64,000 nt of DNA from Bog-756 sp963829235 (GTDB taxonomy: Bacteria; Actinomycetota; Acidimicrobiia; Acidimicrobiales; RAAP-2). Within the stretch, counting starts at the first letter, position 1. Every line of letters begins with the position of its first letter. The notes below the pieces were generated by a model. It made no database searches. It saw only the letters and a list, made by a program, of their open reading frames with translations, and had not been told where the DNA came from. Below, piece by piece: positions 26,290 to 36,222 of the stretch. The stretch is taken from positions 496,001 through 560,000 of the forward strand of contig CAWHIF010000009.1 in the NCBI GenBank assembly GCA_963829235.1, given 5' to 3'. The position numbers and the translations under genes are program-made.

Positions 26290-29261
26290 CTAGGTGCGCG
26301 GGATCTCCCGCTCGTCGTACGTCTCGATGACGTCGCCCTCCTTCAGGTCCTGGTAGTCGGAGAGACCGATTCCGCACTCGAAGCCGGCCTGCACCTCCCG
26401 GGCATCGTCCTTGAAGCGGCGGAGCGAGGTGATGGCGCCCTTCCAGATGACCACGCCGTCACGCAGGAACCGGACCTTCGATCCGCGGGTGATCACACCC
26501 TCCCGCACGTAGCAACCGGCGATGGCCCCGATACGGGGCACCCGGAAGACCTGACGCACCTCGGCCTCGCCCGTGACGATCTCCTCGTAGACCGGCGAGA
26601 GCAGCCCGAGCATGGCGGCCTCGAGGTCCTCCAGGAGCTTGTAGATGATCTCGTAGAGGCGGATCTCGACGTTGGCCTTGGCCGCCATCTCCCGGGCCCG
26701 GCGATCGGGACGCACGTTGAACCCGATGATGGTGGCCGCGGACGCCTGGGCCAGCTCGACGTCGGACTCGGTGATCCCCCCGACACCGCGGTGCACGAAG
26801 CTGACCTTCACATCGTCCCGCTCGAGCTTGCGCAGGCTCTCGGTCACCGCCTCCAGCGAACCCCGCACGTCGGCCTTGAGGATGAGGTTGAGGGTCGCCG
26901 TCTCGCCCCGCTGGATCTGCTCGAACAGGTCCTCCAGCTTGGCTCCGCCGAGCGCCGAGGTGGCCGCCGGGACGTGCCCTGCCACCCGGTACCGGTGGGC
27001 CCGGGCCTCACCGATGGTACGGGCCTGGGCCAGCTCGGGGGCCACCCGGAACTCGTCACCGGCCTCGGGGGGCTCGGAGAACCCGAGCACCTGGACCGGG
27101 GTGGACGGCGGGGCTTCTTTGATCTGGTCTCCGTGGTCGTCGACCAGCGCCTTGACCTTGCCCCAGGCCGCCCCGGCGACGATGGGATCGCCGACCCGCA
27201 GCGTGCCCCGTTCGACGATGACCGAGGCCACCGGGCCGCGGCCGATCTCGAGCTCGGCCTCGAGGACCACGCCCCGGGCGCGGCCCTCGGGGCTGGCCAC
27301 CAGCTCCTCGACTTCGGCGACCAGGATGATCTGCTCGAGCAGGTCGTCGATGCCCAGGCTCTGGAGCGCCGAGACCTCCACCGTGATCGTGTCACCCCCC
27401 CACGCCTCGGGGACCAGGCCGTGCTCGGACAGCTGCTGGAGCACCCGGTTGGGGTCGGCCTCCTCGCGGTCGATCTTGTTGACGGCCACCACGATGGGGA
27501 CGTCGGCCGCCTTGGCGTGGTCGATGGCCTCGACCGTCTGGGGCATCACGCCGTCGTCGGCCGCCACCACCAGCACCACGATGTCGGTGACCTCCGCGCC
27601 CCTGGCCCGCATGGCGGTGAAGGCCTCGTGGCCCGGCGTGTCGATGAAGGTGATGGGGTGGCCGTTCCACTCGACCTGGTAGGCCCCGATGTGCTGGGTG
27701 ATGCCGCCGGCCTCGCCGGCCACGACGTTGGCCGACCGGATGCGGTCCAACAGCAGCGTCTTGCCATGGTCGACGTGGCCCATGACGGTGACCACCGGTG
27801 GCCGCGGCCGGAGATCGGACTCGTCCTCTTCCTCGTCGTCGTCGTCGAAGAACTTGGCCAGCAACTCGGCCTCGCGCTCCTCCCCCGGATCGACCAGGCG
27901 TACGTCGGCGCCGAGCTCCGCCGCGAACAGCTCGATCATGTCGTCACCCAGCGACTGGGTGGCTGTGACCATCTCGCCCTGCAGCAGGAGGAACCGGATG
28001 ACGTCCCCGGCCGAGCGGTTGAGCTTGGGGCCGAGGTCGCGTGCGGTCGAGCCCCGTTCGATGATGACCTCGGTGTCGGGCACCGGGGCGGTCGACGGCG
28101 TATAGGCGGTGAGCTGGGTCGGCTCGAGCTCCTCGAGATTGCGACGCCGGCGACGGGGCCGGCGCTGGTTCGGACGGCCACGTCCGACACCCGGCCCTCC
28201 ACGGCCGCCTCCGGGACCACCGGGGCCGCCGGGGCCGCCGCCCGGGCCACCGCCCGGACGACCGCTGTACCCACCGCTCGAACCACCACCGGGTCGGGAC
28301 CCGAAACCACCGCCGCCCCCTCCACCCGGTCCACCGGTCCGGCTTCCTGCCCCGCCGGGGCGCGATCCACCCGAGCTCGGCGCTCCGGTTCGGCCCGCGA
28401 ACCCGCTCGTGCCGCCCGGCCGCGTGTTCGCCGCCGGAGGCCGCCGGCCTCCCGTCCCAGGGGGCGGGGGGATGGGCTTTCCGGTGACCGAACGGGGCGG
28501 CCCACCGGGCGGCGGGGGGATCGGCCGACCCGAGGCACTGGTGGGTGCGTGGACAGGTGCCGACGGAGGTGACGTGGGTCCTCCGGCAGCCTGGGCCGGT
28601 GGCCTCGGCGCCGCCGGGGCGGTCGGCCGCGGTGCGGTGGGTGCCGACGAAGGCTGCGACTGGGCCGCCGGGGCGGCGGGAGTGGCTCGGGGCGGGGCGG
28701 CCGGCGGGGCGGCCGCAGCCGGCGGCCGGGGCCGCCGGGGCCGCGGGAGTCACCGGGGCCGGCGCCGGCGCCGGCGGTGCGGCCGGTGCCACCGGGGCCG
28801 GGGTGATGGGCGACGGGGCGCGGGCCGGTGCCGGCGCGTGGCTGTTCGGATGCGGGCCGACTGGTGATCAGCCGGGCCCCGGAGCGCTTGACCGGGGCCG
28901 GGGCGGGGGAAACCTGTGACCCACCGGTCGATCCGTCACCCCGGTCGAGGTCGGGACCGCCGCCCGAGGTGGCGGTCAGGTCGGGGCCGGCCGTGTCGGT
29001 GACGGCCGGGGCCGTCGACGCCGCCGCGGCCTTCTTGGCCGCTGCGGCCTTCTTGGCCGGCGGTGCGGGCTCTTCAGGCTGCACCGGGCGGCGCAGGCCC
29101 TCGCGGTCGGCCTTCCTGCGGGCGCGGTCCGCCTGCGCGTCCTCGATGGACGACGAATGGCTCTTCACGCCCATCCCGAGGGACAGGCAGAGGTCGAGCG
29201 CCTCTTTGTTGGTCAGGCCGAGCTCATGAGCGAGCTCGTACACCCGGATCTTCTTCGGCAA
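26290..29261 (-). CDS. infB: Translation initiation factor IF-2, two frameshifts in the linker
   Basis: IF-2 is the GTPase that brings initiator tRNA to the 30S subunit. The N-terminal IF2_N domain (MPKKIRVYELAHELGLTNKE) starts at ATG 29261. It is followed by a Pro/Ala-rich and then Gly/Arg-rich linker of several hundred residues. The linker changes frame near 28840 and again near 28725. The third frame runs through NLEELEP into the second IF2_N-like region (EVIIERGSTARDLG) and the G domain with VTVMGHVDHGKT, DTPGHEAF and NKID, ending EGDVIETYDEREIP. The joined product is about 990 residues. Both breaks are in extremely GC-rich repeats, where base-calling errors are common. Confidence 0.93.
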
Positions 29262-29329
29262 CGGCTGTTACTGCCCTTCATTCACGTCGTAGATGCCGAT
29301 ACGCACATACGACCCTCTATCCTCGCACA

Positions 29330-29632
29330 TCACGGGAGTGCTTCTCCCGAGCCCGGTCCCACATCCTCCCCCGGCTGTCCGGCGCCCGAACCGAGCGCCA
29401 CGGCCAGGTGGTCCACCTGCTCCCTCCCGACCTCGCCCCGGAGGGCACGGCTGAAGGCATGACGCCTGACCGCCTGTTCGACACATTCGGGCGAGTCCCG
29501 GCACAACCAGGCACCCCGACCCGGGAGCGTCCGGCCCACGGCCAACCTGCCTCCGTCCGCCCGTACCACCCGGACCATCCGGTCGACCGGGCCGGTCGAC
29601 CGGCACCCGATACAGGTCCGAATCGGGGCTAT
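29330..29632 (-). CDS. ylxR: YlxR/DUF448 RNA-binding protein
   Basis: PIRTCIGCRSTGPVDRMVRV with two cysteines, then GRTLPGRGAWLCRDSPECVE and RRHAFSRALRGEV, is the YlxR (DUF448) domain, almost always encoded between nusA and infB. It is a small nucleic-acid-binding protein proposed to bind nucleoid DNA or RNase P RNA. No ATG, GTG or TTG lies near the domain start in frame; the codon before the conserved part is ATA at 29632, overlapping the nusA stop. Either a rare start codon is used or a base is missing here. The C-terminal 30 residues are low-complexity. Confidence 0.8.
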   Translation of the reverse strand: MAPIRTCIGCRSTGPVDRMVRVVRADGGRLAVGRTLPGRGAWLCRDSPECVEQAVRRHAFSRALRGEVGREQVDHLAVALGSGAGQPGEDVGPGSGEALP

Positions 29633-30942
29633 GCCGGAGCCTCCCCGTTCCCTCCGGAAACCTCGGCATGGACCACCGGCTCTCCGTCGACGGGACCGGC
29701 GCCGTCGGCTTCGGGCTCGGCCTCTCCGACCGGGCCCGATGCCGCGACATCCTCCCCGGTGGCCGGTGCGCCCTCCCCGGTGGCCGGGTCGTCGGGAGCG
29801 ACCGGAGCGTCGGCTCCGGTGCCGTCCACCGCCTCGGCCCCCTGTGACCATTCGGTCGCCGACACGGCGGTGCCGCCTCCCGCCGGTTGCCACACCATCT
29901 CACCGGCCTCGTTCTCCACCCATTCGCCCTCGGCCCACTCCTCGCCCGCATAGCCCGACTCCTCCTCGGCCAGCTGGGTCTCGCTCTTGATGTCGATCCG
30001 CCACCCGGTCAGGCGGGCGGCCAGTCGGGCGTTCTGCCCTTCCTTGCCGATGGCCAGCGAGAGCTGGTAGTCGCTCACGATCACCGTGGCCGTGCCCGTG
30101 TCGTCGTCCAGCCGCACCTCGCGTACCCTCGCCGGGGCCAGCGCTGACTGGATCAGCTCCACCGGATCGTCGGAGAACGGGACGACGTCCACCCGTTCGC
30201 CGCGGAGCTCGTTGGTGACCATACGGACCCTCGAACCACGGGCACCCACGCAGGCACCGACCGGGTCCACGTTCGGGTCGTTCGACCACACCGCGATCTT
30301 CGTGCGGTGGCCGGGTTCGCGGGCGGCCGCCTTGATCTCCACCGCCCCGGAGGAGATCTCCGGGACCTCGAGCTCGAACAGGCGCTTGATCAGCCCCGGA
30401 TGGCTGCGGCTGACCACGATCTGGGGGCCCTTCGTGGTCTTGCGGACCTCGACGATGTAGGCCTTGAGCCGGGCCCCGTGCTCGTAGCGCTCATAGGAGA
30501 CCTGCTCCGCCTGGGGCAGCAGCGCCTCCACCTTGCCCAGGTCGAGAAGCGTGTAGCGGTTGTCCGTCTGCTGCACGATGCCGGTCACGATGTCGCCCTC
30601 ACGGCCTGCGTACTCTTCGTACTTGAGGTCCCGCTCGACCTCGCGGATGCGCTGGAGGATGACCTGCTTGGCCGTCTGGGCCGCGATCCGCCCGAAGTCG
30701 TCGGGGGTGTCGTCCCACTCGCGGACCACGTTGCCGTCCTCGTCCAGCTCCTGTCCGTAGACCCGGATCTCGCCCGACTCCGGGTCGATGGTGACGACGG
30801 CCTCCTCGGCCGCGTCCGGTCGACGCTTGTAGGCGGCCACCAGCGCGTTGGCCAGGGCATCGAGAAGGGTCTCGACCGAGATGCCCTTGTCGCGTGCGAT
30901 CTGACCGAGGGCATCGAGGAATTCGAAGTTCGGCTTGCTCAT
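29629..30942 (-). CDS. nusA: Transcription termination/antitermination factor NusA
   Basis: NusA binds RNA polymerase and modulates pausing, termination and antitermination. The 437-residue protein has the NTD (NFEFLDALGQIARDKGIS), an S1 domain (GDIVTGIVQQTDNRYTLLDL) and two KH domains (DPVGACVGARGSRVRMVTNE and LSLAIGKEGQNARLAARLTG). A C-terminal acidic Gly/Ala/Glu tail of about 100 residues replaces the E. coli repeats. Such tails occur in actinobacterial NusA. It starts four bases inside the rimP stop. Confidence 0.95.
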   Translation of the reverse strand: MSKPNFEFLDALGQIARDKGISVETLLDALANALVAAYKRRPDAAEEAVVTIDPESGEIRVYGQELDEDGNVVREWDDTPDDFGRIAAQTAKQVILQRIREVERDLKYEEYAGREGDIVTGIVQQTDNRYTLLDLGKVEALLPQAEQVSYERYEHGARLKAYIVEVRKTTKGPQIVVSRSHPGLIKRLFELEVPEISSGAVEIKAAAREPGHRTKIAVWSNDPNVDPVGACVGARGSRVRMVTNELRGERVDVVPFSDDPVELIQSALAPARVREVRLDDDTGTATVIVSDYQLSLAIGKEGQNARLAARLTGWRIDIKSETQLAEEESGYAGEEWAEGEWVENEAGEMVWQPAGGGTAVSATEWSQGAEAVDGTGADAPVAPDDPATGEGAPATGEDVAASGPVGEAEPEADGAGPVDGEPVVHAEVSGGNGEAPA

Positions 30943-31484
30943 GGGGTAACGACCTGCTTCCTCTTCTCTGCCGGGCGCGGCTTGACGGTACGGGCCGCGC
31001 CGGTCGATGCAGCATCCTTTCCGTTGCCGCGGCGTGGTTCCGGGCCCCAGACGAATACCGTCCGGGCCCGGTCGATGTCGGTATAGGACAACCGCCGGCG
31101 CCCGGCTGTCTCGTCGTCCATCTCGAGCTCGAAGCCCTGGTCGTCGGCCGCCACCAGCCGCCCACGGAGCCTGCGTTCACCCGGCACCTGCGGCCGGGTC
31201 TTGATCGAGACCGACTCACCCACCGCTCTGGCGAAGTGGTCGGGGGTGCGCAGGGTCCGCTCCACGCCGGGGCTCGAGACCTCGAGCGAGTAGGTGCCGG
31301 GGATGGGGTCGAGCTCGTCGAGGACATCGGACACCACCCGGTTGGCGTCGGTCAGAGCCTGGAGATCCACTCCACCGGGGCGGTCCACGGTGACCAGCAG
31401 CACCCCGGACCGCAATTCGACATCGACCAGCTCGAGACCGGCGGCACTGACCACGGGCCGGAGGACGGCAATGAGTTCGACCAT
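30939..31484 (-). CDS. rimP: Ribosome maturation factor RimP
   Basis: RimP assists 30S assembly. The 181-residue product shows VVSAAGLELVDVELRSG and YSLEVSSPGVERTLRTPDHF, the RimP hallmarks, and a C-terminal Lsm-like domain with an added basic tail. ATG 31484 follows a GAAGGAGG ribosome binding site. It is the first gene of the rimP-nusA-ylxR-infB-rbfA-truB-ribF operon, behind a promoter and a leader hairpin. Confidence 0.94.
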   Translation of the reverse strand: MVELIAVLRPVVSAAGLELVDVELRSGVLLVTVDRPGGVDLQALTDANRVVSDVLDELDPIPGTYSLEVSSPGVERTLRTPDHFARAVGESVSIKTRPQVPGERRLRGRLVAADDQGFELEMDDETAGRRRLSYTDIDRARTVFVWGPEPRRGNGKDAASTGAARTVKPRPAEKRKQVVTP

Positions 31485-31596
31485 GTGCGCTGCCTCCTTC
31501 GTGTTGTCCGTGCTGTCGATGGCGGTGAACGTCGTGTTATTTCACCCTTGTTGATGTCTGCGCTTGCCCTCCATCGAAGCATTCTGGACCAAAACA

Positions 31597-31623
31597 AAAG
31601 CGTGGGCTGTCCGCCCACGCTTT
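31597..31623 (-). terminator. Terminator-like hairpin in the rimP leader
   Basis: An 11-base perfect inverted repeat (AAAGCGTGGGC and GCCCACGCTTT) encloses a five-base loop. On the minus strand it is followed by TTTTGTTTTGG, so it looks like an intrinsic terminator. It lies about 115 bases before the rimP start and about 40 bases after the predicted transcription start. It is therefore inside the leader rather than simply at the end of proS. Conditional termination (attenuation) is possible, and NusA, encoded in this operon, is a factor that would affect it. Confidence 0.7.
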
Positions 31624-31663
31624 CAGCAGCGTCACCTCACTCCAACCGAACGGCAGATCTAAA

Positions 31664-31693
31664 AGTATAGCAGCGACGGCTCAGACCTGTAAA
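31664..31693 (-). promoter_or_regulatory. Promoter of the rimP-nusA-infB operon
   Basis: On the minus strand TTTACA (31693-31688) is followed after 18 bases by TATACT (31669-31664), a near-consensus sigma-70-type promoter in otherwise very GC-rich DNA. Transcription should start near 31657 and give a leader of about 170 bases before rimP. Confidence 0.7.
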
Positions 31694-31780
31694 CGCCGTG
31701 ACGTGCGATTTCACCGGATTTGACCTGTGGACAACCGGCGCGGGCCGCCCGCCCGGCGGCGCGGTGGCCGCCGGCGGGGC

Positions 31781-33490
31781 CTATCCCCCGACCAGGTCCT
31801 CCACCGGAGCATCCGCGGCCAGCTCGCGCTCCTCGCCGGTGGCCCGTGACCGCCACTCCACGATGCCCCTGGCCAGCCCCTTCGCCCCCACGACGAGGCG
31901 CACCGGCATGCCCAGCAGGTCGGCGTCGGCGAACTTGACCCCCGGCGACACGTCGCGATCGTCGTAGAGGACCTCGACCCCGGCGCCCGTCAGCTGCCCG
32001 TAGAGCCGGTCGGCGGCCTCGGCCACCTCGGGGGAACGGCCGGCGCCCAGCGCGCACAGGTGGACCTCGAATGGTGCGGCCTCAGGCGGCCAGGCCAGAC
32101 CCCGGTCGTCGTGGTGCTCCTCGGCCACCACGCCCAGGAGACGGCTGACGCCCATCCCGTAGCAGCCCATCGAGAAGATGGCCTCCCCTCCGTCCTCGGC
32201 CACGAAATTCGAACCCGGCATCACCTCCGAGTACTTGTAGCCCAGCTGGAAGGTGTGGGCGGCCTCCACCGACCGCACCAGCTCGACGGCCGCCCCGCAC
32301 CGCGGGCAACCGTCGCCCGCGACCACCTGGGCGAACGAGCCCCAGTCGTCGACGGTGAAATCACGATCGAGCACCGCCCCGGTGAGGTGGTGGTCCTTCC
32401 GGTTGGCGCCGACGATCCACGAACCGGTCCGCGCCACCCCCAGATCGGCCACCACCCGAACGCCCTGCGCCTGCTGTCCGGTCGGACCGATGTACCCCTT
32501 GACCATGGCCGGGTACGCCTCGAAGTCGGCGTCGTCGAAGAGCCGCCATCCCACCGGGAGCCGGGCCTCACGGTCGCCGGGGACGACGAGCAGGGTGGGG
32601 CGGCCCTCGTCGTCGAACACGGCCATGCTCTTCAGGAAGTCGGAGGCGGTGACCCCCCGGTCGGCGAAGTAGTCGACCACGTCGGTGATCCCCGGCCGGC
32701 CGGGGGTGTGGTGCTCGGCCATCGGGTCCGGAGGGCGATCGCCGTCGGCCGGGGCCGCCCCGGGGGCGGCTCGGGTGGCCGCCTCGACGTTGGCCGCGTA
32801 CCCGCAGGACGGGCACCGGACGAAGTGGTCCTCGCCCACCGCGGACGGGACCATGAACTCGTGGTTGACGTCGCCACCGATGGCGCCCGATGCCGCCTCC
32901 ACCGGGACCACGTCGAGGCCGAGCCGGCCGAAGATCCTGAGGTAGGCGTCGAACACCTTCCGGTACGACGCCTGCATGGCCTCCTTGTCGACGTCGAAGG
33001 AGTAGGCGTCGGCCATGATCAGCTCGCGGGTCCGCAGCAGCCCGAACCGCGGCCGGGCCTCGTCGCGGAACTTGACCTGGACCTGGTAGACGGTCAGGGG
33101 GAGCTGCCGGTACGAGTCCACCTCGGCGCCGACGGTCACCGTCACCACCTCCTCGTGGGTGGGCCCGAGGACGAAGGTCCCACCCCGGGCATCGACGGTC
33201 ATGGCCGGGAGGGCATCGCTCCCGAACAGGGCGGCCCGGCCCGACTGCTCCCACAGCTCGATGGGGTGGAGGGCCGGGAGCAGCAGCTCCTGGCAGCCGG
33301 CGGCATCGAGCTCCTCCCTGATCACCCGCTCTACCTGGTGCAGCACCCGCAGCCCGAGGGGCAAGAAGCTGTATACCCCCGAGGCCAACCGCCGGATGTA
33401 GCCGGCCCGCACCAGCAGCTGGTGGCTGGCCACCTCGGCGTCGGCCGGCGCCTCTCGCAGGGTGCGGACGAGGAGCTGGGACATGCGCAT
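31781..33490 (-). CDS. proS: Prolyl-tRNA synthetase, bacterial type with editing domain
   Basis: The 569-residue class II synthetase charges tRNA-Pro. VYSFLPLGLRVLHQVERVIR leads the catalytic core. FRDEARPRFGLLRTRELIMA is motif 2 and MGCYGMGVSRLLG motif 3. The central insertion (about residues 230-390, with FLKSMAVFDDEGRPTLLVV) is the YbaK-like domain that removes mischarged alanine. An anticodon-binding domain ends the protein. This full bacterial architecture is standard. It follows ispG on the same strand. Confidence 0.95.
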   Translation of the reverse strand: MRMSQLLVRTLREAPADAEVASHQLLVRAGYIRRLASGVYSFLPLGLRVLHQVERVIREELDAAGCQELLLPALHPIELWEQSGRAALFGSDALPAMTVDARGGTFVLGPTHEEVVTVTVGAEVDSYRQLPLTVYQVQVKFRDEARPRFGLLRTRELIMADAYSFDVDKEAMQASYRKVFDAYLRIFGRLGLDVVPVEAASGAIGGDVNHEFMVPSAVGEDHFVRCPSCGYAANVEAATRAAPGAAPADGDRPPDPMAEHHTPGRPGITDVVDYFADRGVTASDFLKSMAVFDDEGRPTLLVVPGDREARLPVGWRLFDDADFEAYPAMVKGYIGPTGQQAQGVRVVADLGVARTGSWIVGANRKDHHLTGAVLDRDFTVDDWGSFAQVVAGDGCPRCGAAVELVRSVEAAHTFQLGYKYSEVMPGSNFVAEDGGEAIFSMGCYGMGVSRLLGVVAEEHHDDRGLAWPPEAAPFEVHLCALGAGRSPEVAEAADRLYGQLTGAGVEVLYDDRDVSPGVKFADADLLGMPVRLVVGAKGLARGIVEWRSRATGEERELAADAPVEDLVGG

Positions 33491-33594
33491 GGTCGGCGAT
33501 CCTACCGGCCGCCCCGCCGGGCCCCGGGAGGTGGCACCGGTGACGGACTCGCGACTGACCGTGCGCCGACGGAGCCGGGCCCGGCTCCGGCGCG

Positions 33595-34840
33595 TCAGGT
33601 CTCCCCGTCGCCTCCGCCGTACTTCTTCCGGATCAGCTCCACCTTGGTCTCCGACGCGTTGGCGTCCTCGCCCTTGGCATCGATGAGTGCCCTCCGGTCC
33701 GCCTCGGCCTCGGCTTCGGCGCCGGAGTCGGCCGCGGCCAGCCTGGCCTCGACCCCCTCGGCCACCAGCCTCTCCGCCTCGGCCACCAGGGCCTCGACCA
33801 TCTCGTCCTCGGGAACCACCCGGACGATCTTCCCCTTGATGAACAGGTGGCCCCGCTTGCGACCGGCGGCGATCCCGAGATCCGCCTCACGGGCCTCCCC
33901 GGGCCCGTTGACCACGCACCCCATGACGGCCACCTGGATGGGGAGGTGACGGTCCTCGAGCGCGGACTGGGCCGCACTGGCCACGGCGATGACATCGATC
34001 TCGGCCCGGCCACAGCTCGGGCAGGCGATCAGGTCGAGCCCCTTGCGCTCCCGCAGCCCCAACGCCTCGAGCAGCTGCCTGCCCGCCCTGGCCTCCTCGA
34101 CCGGGTCAGCGGTCAGCGAGTAGCGGATAGTGTCGCCGATGCCCTCGGCCAGCAGGGTGGCGATCCCCGCCGTCCCCTTCAAGAGGCCGGCCGGCGGCGG
34201 CCCCGCCTCGGTCACCCCGAGGTGCAGCGGATGATCGAAGGTCTCCGACGCCAGCCGGTACGACTCGATCATCAACGGGACCGACGAGGCCTTCACCGAG
34301 ATCTTCACGTCGTCGAATCCGACCTCGGCGAAGTAGGCCAGTTCCATGCGGGCCGATTCGACCAGGGCCTCGGGCGTCGCGCCCCCGAAGCGTTTGTAGA
34401 GATCGGGGTGCAGGGACCCGGCGTTGACCCCGATGCGGATGGGCACGCCCCGGTCCTTGGCCTCGGCCGCCACCTGCTTGATCTCTGCCTCCTTGCGGAG
34501 GTTGCCCGGGTTGAGCCGCAGACCCTGGACGCCGGCCTCCAGCGCGGCCAGCGCCATCTCGTGGTGGAAGTGGATGTCGGCGATGATCGGGCACGGGCGA
34601 GCGGGGCACGATCCGGGCCAGGCCCTCCGCCGCCGCCTCCTCGTTGCAGGTGCACCGGACCAGGTCGGCTCCGGCCGCGGCCAGCGCGTAGATCTGGCTC
34701 AGGGTGGCCTCGGCGTCGGCCGTCTTGGTGGTGGTCATCGACTGCACGGTGACCGGTGCGCCGCCGCCCACGGCCACGTCGCCCACATGGATCTGCCGGG
34801 TGGGTCGACGTTCGGTGGTGGTCCAGGCCGTTCGTCCCAT
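33595..34840 (-). CDS. ispG: 4-hydroxy-3-methylbut-2-enyl diphosphate synthase, frameshifted
   Basis: IspG (GcpE) makes HMBPP in the MEP isoprenoid pathway with a 4Fe-4S cluster. The first frame starts MGRTAWTTTERRPTRQIHVG and reaches LVRCTCNEEAAAEGLARIVP. The rest (MALAALEAGVQGLRLNPGNL onward) is in another frame. One extra G in the run near 34590 explains it, since correction gives PVPIIADIHFHHEMALAALE. The cluster cysteines are present in CPSCGR and VMGCVVNGPGE. The joined product is about 415 residues, normal for the family, with a Glu/Ala-rich tail. The gene is essential where the MEP pathway is the only route, so a sequencing error is likely. Confidence 0.93.
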
Positions 34841-34884
34841 TGCCCCATGCTAGGGCGCGGGGGCCGTGCACCGGCTGGCGGCGG

Positions 34885-36222
34885 TCAGCCGAAGGGATTG
34901 GCCACGGGGTGGAAGATGTCGGTGAGCAGGGCCGGCACGACCAGGATGGCGATGACGAGGATGAACAGCCAGGTGAACGGCATCAGTTTGGCCACGTCGG
35001 CGTGGTACATGACCTTGCGGCGACCGGTGCGGATCTTCTCGTAGACGGCGATGGCCACGTGGCCGCCGTCGAGCGGGAGCATGGGGAAGAGGTTGAAGAT
35101 CCCGAAGAAGATGTTGATGAGCACGAGGAAGTACAAGAACTCGCCGAGCCCGGCATGGATGGCGTCGTTGGCCGTCTGCACCACCCCGATGGTGGAGAGC
35201 GGTCGCGTGCCGTTGGCCTCGGCCTGTCGGGCGGCCTTGGCACTGGTCACCTGCTGGAGACGCTGGGCGATCCCATGCGGGGAGAAGAGCGTGAACAGGT
35301 GGCCGATCCCGGTGACCGAGGCCCAGACGAAGTTCCCGAACCCGGTTCCCGCCGAGCTCAGGGCATGGACCAGGCCGGTGGTCTCCACCGGCGAGCCGAG
35401 ACTCACCCCGATGACACCGTAGGGTGCCGACCCCTTGGGGGCGGTGGCCCCGGCCTCGTGGCGGGTCCGGCCGTTGGCCGGTGTGACGGTGAGGGTCTTG
35501 TGCTGGCCGTTGCGCTCGACGACCACGGTGATGGGTACGCCGGGATGGTGCTGGATGGCCGAGGTGAGGGCGTCCACGTTGCCCCCGATGGGCCGCCCGT
35601 CGATCGAGACGACCACGTCCCCCGCCTTCACACCACCCACGGCGGCAGGGCCGGGCCGTCCGCCCAGCGCGCTGACTCCCTGGATCTGGACCTGATTGTC
35701 GTTGGGCACACCGACCAGTGCGAACAGGGCGATCAGGAGCAGGAAGGCCATCAGGAAGTGCATGGCCGAGCCGGCCACCGCCACCAGCAGCCGTGAATGG
35801 AACGGCTTGTCCCGGTACAGGCGGCCCTCGTCGGCCGCATCGACCTCTTCGAGGTTGGTCATCCCCGGGATCTTCACGTAGCCCCCGAGCGGGAGGGCCT
35901 TGATGCCGTACTCGGTCTCGCCGCGCCGGAAGGACCAGAGCCGCGGCCCGAATCCGACGAAGTACTCGGTGACCTTCATCCCGCCGCGCTTGGCCGCCAG
36001 GAAGTGGCCGAGCTCGTGGACCATGACGATGACGATGATCGAGACCACGACGATGAGGAGATCGGCGTGTCCCGTGGCCACGGCCAGGGCCACGATGAGG
36101 GCGACGGTGCCGATGAGCTCACCGGCCAGCCTTCTCGGCGACTTGGCCTGGCCGAACGAGGGTCCGTCCGCGACCGGACCGACGGGGATGCCTTCTGTCG
36201 GCCGGGTGTCGAGCGCGCTCAC
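34885..36222 (-). CDS. rseP: Site-2 membrane metalloprotease (RseP/M50 family)
   Basis: The 445-residue protein is an intramembrane zinc protease. VMVHELGHFLAAKRGG is the HExxH site in the first helix and MLPLDGGHVAI the third-ligand region near the C-terminus. VQGVSALGG.. with VGGVKAGDVVVSIDG is a PDZ domain between them, and VGFGPRLWSFRRGETEYGI is typical. Four or so hydrophobic helices are visible. Such proteases cut anti-sigma factors or clear signal peptides. GTG 36222 overlaps the dxr stop as GTGA, giving the conserved dxr-rseP-ispG order. Confidence 0.92.
   Translation of the reverse strand: MSALDTRPTEGIPVGPVADGPSFGQAKSPRRLAGELIGTVALIVALAVATGHADLLIVVVSIIVIVMVHELGHFLAAKRGGMKVTEYFVGFGPRLWSFRRGETEYGIKALPLGGYVKIPGMTNLEEVDAADEGRLYRDKPFHSRLLVAVAGSAMHFLMAFLLLIALFALVGVPNDNQVQIQGVSALGGRPGPAAVGGVKAGDVVVSIDGRPIGGNVDALTSAIQHHPGVPITVVVERNGQHKTLTVTPANGRTRHEAGATAPKGSAPYGVIGVSLGSPVETTGLVHALSSAGTGFGNFVWASVTGIGHLFTLFSPHGIAQRLQQVTSAKAARQAEANGTRPLSTIGVVQTANDAIHAGLGEFLYFLVLINIFFGIFNLFPMLPLDGGHVAIAVYEKIRTGRRKVMYHADVAKLMPFTWLFILVIAILVVPALLTDIFHPVANPFG

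Noticed and set aside
28109..28919. Plus-strand Gly/Pro-rich open frames opposite infB
   Set aside because: They are the reverse complement of the Pro/Ala/Gly-rich IF-2 linker, with no start signals.
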